Shown: positions 60,198 through 64,000 of the stretch, in pieces
Numbering within the stretch: position 1 is the stretch's first letter
How the letters are laid out: each line of letters begins with the position of its first letter
NCBI GenBank assembly: GCA_002441585.1
Contig: DJWS01000009.1
Coordinates: 1 to 64,000, forward strand
Direction of reading: 5' to 3'
From: Candidatus Saccharibacteria bacterium UBA6224
GTDB lineage: Bacteria; Patescibacteriota; Saccharimonadia; Saccharimonadales; UBA4665
DNA: 64,000 nucleotides
Notes under the pieces: model-generated
What the model was told of the DNA's origin: nothing
The model's input: only the letters and a program-made list of their open reading frames with translations
Database searches by the model: none
Made by a program: the position numbers and the translations under genes

Positions 60198-61433
60198 ATG
60201 AAATTATCCGAAGACTTGCAGTGGCGCGGTTTCGTAAATCAGACGACATACAAAGATCCGTCCGTGCTGGACGGTGTGCCGATAACCTTTTATTTGGGCG
60301 TCGATCCGAGCGCGGATAGCATGCAAGTAGGTAACCTGGCTATCGTTATGATGGTGCGGCATTTCGTGCAGCATGGACACAAGGCTATCTTGCTGGTTGG
60401 CGGCGCTACCGGCATGATTGGCGATCCGGATGGTAAAAAGCAGGAACGCGACCTGTTGACGCTCGAGCAAATCGATAAGAACAAAAAAGGCATCGCTGCC
60501 CAGTACAAGCAAGTACTAGGTGACTTGCCGTTCGAGCTAGTCGACAATTACGATTGGTTCAAAGATATCGGCTACCTCGACTTTTTGCGCGATGTCGGCA
60601 AGCACGTGCCGATGCGTCAGATGCTTGGCCGGGAATTCGTCCAATCGCGACTCAGCGAAGACGGTGCAGGCATCAGTTATGCCGAATTCAGCTACTCACT
60701 TATCCAGGGCTACGACTTCTTGCACCTGCACCGCGAAAAGGGCGCCAGTTTGCAAATTTGCGGCGCTGACCAATGGGGCAACAGTATCGCTGGCGTGGAG
60801 CTTATCCGCCGCATCACTGGCGACGAAGCGCACATTTGGAGCGCCCCGCTCGTTATCAATAAGACGACCGGCATCAAATTCGGGAAAACCGAAGGCGGTG
60901 CGGTATGGCTCGACCAGACCAAGACCAGCCCGTACGATTTCTATCAATTTTGGTTGAATGTCGACGATGAAGGTGTCGAAGATTACCTCAAGATTTACAC
61001 TATGCTCGACAAGGAAGAATTAGACGGCGTGATGGCCGAGTTCAATGGCAATCGCGGCGGCCGGGCAGCCCAAAAGAAACTCGCCTATGAAGTAACGAAA
61101 ATAGTCCATGGCGAACAAACGGCCGATGAAGTTGTCGAAGTCACGGCGCGTATTTTCGGTAAGGATGAGTTTGCAGATGAAGATTACAAAGCTATCAAGC
61201 ATGTCTTCGCGAGCACGGAACTGACTGGTGATATGCCATTGTTTGAGGCGCTCGTCACGCTGGGATTAGCCGAGAGTAACACCGAGGCGCGTAGGTTCGT
61301 CGCCGAGGGTGCCATTGCCGTGAATAACGTCAAGATCAATGCTGATAAAACCCACCTGGATCAATCCGACTTTCATGAAGACATCGTCGTCGTCCGCCGC
61401 GGCAAAAACGCCGTCGGTGTCGGCCGCCGCTAG
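60198..61433 (+). CDS. tyrS: Tyrosine-tRNA ligase
   Basis: A 411-residue class I synthetase. GVDPSADSMQVGNL near residue 35 aligns with the HIGH motif region, but the first His is Gln43 and the last is Asn; KFGKTEGG near 230 is the KMSKS-type motif. An S4 RNA-binding domain ends the protein (ARRFVAEGAIAVNNVKI). Product assignment rests on the overall pattern and the S4 domain. TATACT seven bases before the ATG predicts a leaderless mRNA. recG follows 45 bases after the stop with its own -10. Confidence 0.94.
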   Translation: MKLSEDLQWRGFVNQTTYKDPSVLDGVPITFYLGVDPSADSMQVGNLAIVMMVRHFVQHGHKAILLVGGATGMIGDPDGKKQERDLLTLEQIDKNKKGIAAQYKQVLGDLPFELVDNYDWFKDIGYLDFLRDVGKHVPMRQMLGREFVQSRLSEDGAGISYAEFSYSLIQGYDFLHLHREKGASLQICGADQWGNSIAGVELIRRITGDEAHIWSAPLVINKTTGIKFGKTEGGAVWLDQTKTSPYDFYQFWLNVDDEGVEDYLKIYTMLDKEELDGVMAEFNGNRGGRAAQKKLAYEVTKIVHGEQTADEVVEVTARIFGKDEFADEDYKAIKHVFASTELTGDMPLFEALVTLGLAESNTEARRFVAEGAIAVNNVKINADKTHLDQSDFHEDIVVVRRGKNAVGVGRR

Positions 61434-61466
61434 ACATCCCAGACAGCCAAAAGCGGCTTGTACTTG

Positions 61467-61472
61467 TATACT
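61467..61472 (+). promoter_or_regulatory. -10 box (TATACT) of recG
   Basis: TATACT, six bases, ATG at 61479. The alternative start seven codons upstream would overlap or precede this box. Confidence 0.5.
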
Positions 61473-61478
61473 TACTTT

Positions 61479-63515
61479 ATGACATTGGACACTCCGCTGA
61501 CGGAGCTGAAGGGAGTCGGGCCGGCTGTGGCGGCAAAATTCGCCCAGCTTGGTCTGGCGACGATTAGCGACCTAATAGATTATTACCCGCGTCGCTATGA
61601 CGACTATTCGGCGGTGACGCCGATCGCGCAGCTAAAACCGGGTGCGGTAACCATCGAGGCCGTCATCAAACAGGCCGTTGGACGCTATGTCCGACGCGGC
61701 ATGCATATTACCGAGGCAGTCGCTAGCGACGATAGCGGCAGTGTGCGTTTGGTTTGGTTCAACCAACCCTATCGCGCGGCGGCTCTCAAAACCAATCAGC
61801 CGTATTACATTTCTGGACAATTCGAGCTCAGCCACCAACATTTACAAATCATGAACCCGAGCACGGAGTTGGTCAGTGAGTTCCCGATCAATACCGCCCG
61901 CATCATCCCGATTTATCGTGAGACCAAGGGACTGAACTCGCGCCAGATTCGCGCCGCGCTCAAGCAGGCATTATCCGTCATCCGGACCATACCCGAGACG
62001 CTGCCGACTTGGATAATCGATGAGCAAAAGCTGTTGAGCCGGGCCGAAGCGCTCATGACGATGCATTTTCCAGAATCGGCCGAACGACTTACTGAAGCCA
62101 GACGCCGACTTGGTTTCGAGGAGGTCTTCCAGCTGAGCCTTGCCAGCCTGATGAACAAGCTGGAAATTGCCGGCGAGCAAGCGCCGCCGGTAAAGTTCGA
62201 AGAAACCGTAGCCAAAGATTTCGTTAAACATTTGCCGTTTCGTCCGACGGATGCCCAGCGCAAGGTCGTTTGGCAGATTTACCAAGACATGCAGCGGACG
62301 CAACCGATGAACCGGCTGGTCGAGGGGGATGTCGGCTCGGGCAAGACAGTCGTGGCGGCGATGGCCGCGTTGATGGTGCTGCACCATGGTCACCAGGTGG
62401 CACTGATGGCACCGACCGAGATATTGGCCCGTCAACACGCCGCTACCATCTATTCACTGCTGGCTCCATTAGGCTACGGGGACAGTGTCGGCCTGCTGGT
62501 CGGCAGCTTGCCGGCCGCCCAAAAAAAACGGGCACATGCCGCCATAACCAGCGGCGACATTCGTTTTATAGTCGGTACCCACGCCCTTATCCAGGACGCG
62601 GTAGATTTGCAAAATCTGGAGCTCATCATCATCGATGAACAGCATCGCTTTGGTGTAGACCAACGCAAGAGTCTGATGGCCAAAGCCGGCCACATGCCGC
62701 ACGTACTCAACTTGACAGCCACACCGATACCGCGGAGCCTAGCGCTGACACTGTACGGCGAATTAGATATATCGATACTGGACGAAAAGCCCGCTGGCCG
62801 GCAGACGATAAAAACAGAGATAAGTTCGCCTAACTCGCGCAAGCAACTCTACGCTAAAATCGACGAAGAACTTGAGGCCGGTCGTCAGTTGTATGTCGTC
62901 TGTCCACTGGTGGCCGAATCGGCTAGTCTGGAGGCCGAGGCGGCCGAAAAGACCTACGAGACGTTACGCAAGGGCGCTTTCAAGCATCGCCGGGTCGGCT
63001 TGCTGCACGGCCAGATGAAATCGGACGCCAAACAGCACGTGATGCAGCAATTCGTGGCGCACGAGCTGGACGTGTTGGTGGCGACGACCGTCATCGAGGT
63101 CGGTGTCGACGTGCCTAACGCCTCGATTATGCTAATTGAAAACGCTGATCGTTTCGGGCTCAGTCAGCTACACCAACTGCGCGGACGGATTGGCCGAGGC
63201 GAACACCAGAGCACCTGCTATTTGATGATGAGTGATAGCTCGGCGCCGACGCGACGACTGCGCGCGATGGAGCGCATTACCGACGGATTCCGACTGGCCG
63301 AACTGGATCTAGAGCTTCGCGGCCCCGGGGCCATCTACGGCACCATGCAACATGGTGCACTCGACCTCCGAGTTGCTAAACTGACAGATACGAAACTGAT
63401 CGCAACGGCTCGTTCGAGTGCCCAGAAGTTCATCGACAGCAAGGAAAATCTGTTACAATATAAACAATTATCCACGCATGTATCACGGCTACGAGCCGTC
63501 ACGAATCTGAATTAA
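61479..63515 (+). CDS. recG: ATP-dependent DNA helicase RecG
   Basis: A 678-residue fork-remodelling helicase. The N-terminal wedge with an OB fold (residues 40-160), Walker A GDVGSGKTVVAAM near 285, the DEQHRFG box near 390, SAT-like TATPIPR near 415, and the C-terminal QLRGRIGRGEHQSTCYLM with the TRG motif region are present. The first in-frame Met (61458) would lie before the -10 box, so MTLDTPLTELKGVGPAV at 61479 is preferred. Confidence 0.97.
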   Translation: MTLDTPLTELKGVGPAVAAKFAQLGLATISDLIDYYPRRYDDYSAVTPIAQLKPGAVTIEAVIKQAVGRYVRRGMHITEAVASDDSGSVRLVWFNQPYRAAALKTNQPYYISGQFELSHQHLQIMNPSTELVSEFPINTARIIPIYRETKGLNSRQIRAALKQALSVIRTIPETLPTWIIDEQKLLSRAEALMTMHFPESAERLTEARRRLGFEEVFQLSLASLMNKLEIAGEQAPPVKFEETVAKDFVKHLPFRPTDAQRKVVWQIYQDMQRTQPMNRLVEGDVGSGKTVVAAMAALMVLHHGHQVALMAPTEILARQHAATIYSLLAPLGYGDSVGLLVGSLPAAQKKRAHAAITSGDIRFIVGTHALIQDAVDLQNLELIIIDEQHRFGVDQRKSLMAKAGHMPHVLNLTATPIPRSLALTLYGELDISILDEKPAGRQTIKTEISSPNSRKQLYAKIDEELEAGRQLYVVCPLVAESASLEAEAAEKTYETLRKGAFKHRRVGLLHGQMKSDAKQHVMQQFVAHELDVLVATTVIEVGVDVPNASIMLIENADRFGLSQLHQLRGRIGRGEHQSTCYLMMSDSSAPTRRLRAMERITDGFRLAELDLELRGPGAIYGTMQHGALDLRVAKLTDTKLIATARSSAQKFIDSKENLLQYKQLSTHVSRLRAVTNLN

Positions 63516-63576
63516 TTATGATAATTATCGGGAATAACCCCACGCCGCAGGTCCCTAAGAGGGCGGAATAGTTGCG

Positions 63577-64000
63577 ATGTACTCCGGATCGACACTTACA
63601 ACCTATTCCGGCCGAATATTAGGCGCGCACCAAAAAATCGACCGTGTCGCTCGACGACATTTGGAACTATTGGTGCCCGAATCAAACTTTCCTAATGTCC
63701 GCCAAATCCTGCATTTTGAGGGCGGCAATGGCCCTGACGCCATTAAGCGCAAGAGCCCAGCCAAAGATGAGCCCTGGCATTATTTCCAGCCGTTTGATCC
63801 GGACGATACCAATCTGCTCGATATCATAACCGAGCATTATGCCACGCTCGTTACGGCGCTTAGCGCCCGCGACGTCATTCGGGCAGCCTTCGAGGCAGCC
63901 TGGTTGGCGCACGCCATAGTCGATGGTCTGACGCCAGCGCACCACTTCCCATACGAGGAAAAGCTGATCGAATTACGCGGCGGTGCCGGCATCGAGACAC
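63577..64000 (+). CDS. Metal-binding-motif protein (P1 nuclease/phospholipase C-like), 5' part
   Basis: The frame is open to the end of the window, so the gene is 3' truncated at 141 codons. HAIVDGLTPAH near residue 118 matches the H-x3-D-x3-P-x-H spacing of S1/P1 nuclease and zinc-dependent phospholipase C, and the N-terminal LGAHQKIDRVARRHL could supply another ligand. No signal peptide is visible, unlike most of that family, so the assignment is tentative. It follows recG by about 60 bases; a GGGCGGA lies 9 bases before the ATG. Confidence 0.55.
   Translation, partial: MYSGSTLTTYSGRILGAHQKIDRVARRHLELLVPESNFPNVRQILHFEGGNGPDAIKRKSPAKDEPWHYFQPFDPDDTNLLDIITEHYATLVTALSARDVIRAAFEAAWLAHAIVDGLTPAHHFPYEEKLIELRGGAGIET

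Noticed and set aside
1..64000. tRNA, rRNA, CRISPR arrays, transposases, prophage genes or origins
   Set aside because: None was recognised by reading. A tRNAscan/Infernal and repeat search would be needed to exclude small RNAs.
1..64000. Recoded UGA (genetic code 25), as in Gracilibacteria/Absconditabacteria
   Set aside because: UGA closes several clear genes at conserved ends (for example pheS, gatC, rnhB), so the standard code applies.

Overview
The window is a gene-dense stretch of a bacterial chromosome of roughly 50-55% GC (estimated by eye). It holds about 65 protein genes on both strands, no gap over 300 bases without a gene, and no tRNA, rRNA, CRISPR array or transposase that I could recognise. 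UGA is used as an ordinary stop, for example at the end of pheS. Several features suggest a small-genome bacterium of the Patescibacteria/CPR type, most likely Saccharibacteria (TM7): minimal carbon metabolism, GatCAB indirect aminoacylation, a pilin-like small membrane protein, extended L19, a CofE-like ligase and many short lineage-type membrane proteins. Two WhiB-like proteins would otherwise point to Actinobacteria. The taxon is an inference (about 65% sure) and was not checked by search.

Layout. 1-5.9 kb: end of rmuC, a tiny His-rich ORF, uppP with a GH63/MGH1-like glycosidase, an unknown gene, yajQ and a two-gene secreted/pilin-like unit. 6-15 kb: pheS and pheT with a deoxyribosyltransferase-like gene between them, two Nudix genes, an FKBP, glutaredoxin and thioredoxin reductase, a flavin-type reductase, GDPD and pyrophosphatase. 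15-23 kb: central carbon genes (gap, rpiB, rpe, split transketolase, class II aldolase, PfkB kinase) with a CapA-like protein and a lone receiver domain. 23-29 kb: an NlpC/P60-like and CofE-like pair, an unknown 412-aa protein, a LOG-like protein, uvrB and an alpha/beta hydrolase. 29-35 kb: gatC-gatA-(membrane HEPN-like)-gatB-P-loop kinase-galU and two small envelope proteins. 35-47 kb: dnaE, a cell-wall-anchored surface protein, a CAP-domain protein, a SpoU methyltransferase, a PilB-type ATPase, two WhiB-like genes, malic enzyme, rplS, rnhB, yraN and a lipoprotein. 47-64 kb: M1 aminopeptidase, nusA, an unknown gene, clpC under a CIRCE operator, a membrane HExxH protein, radA, PBP1A, tyrS, recG and the start of a metal-binding-motif protein.

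How the genes fit together. Carbon flux in view is the non-oxidative pentose phosphate pathway (RpiB, Rpe, transketolase) joined to lower glycolysis (aldolase, GAPDH) and malic enzyme. GalU supplies UDP-glucose, while UppP and PBP1A serve cell-wall growth. Surface proteins (LVNTG-anchored, CAP, CapA-like, pilin-like plus PilB ATPase) fit a host-attached lifestyle. GatCAB, PheST and TyrS cover aminoacylation; UvrB, RecG, RadA, RmuC and RNase HII cover repair.

Regulatory reading. Many genes have a TATACT/TACAAT-like -10 box only 6-9 bases before the start codon, so leaderless mRNAs are probably common. Others have a clear Shine-Dalgarno. Convergent genes often share or abut stop codons, three times through a single CTAG. 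The sites best worth checking are a CIRCE element on clpC, a terminator-like hairpin in the nusA leader, the HEPN-like protein inside the gat operon, the extra gene inside pheST and the WhiB pair.
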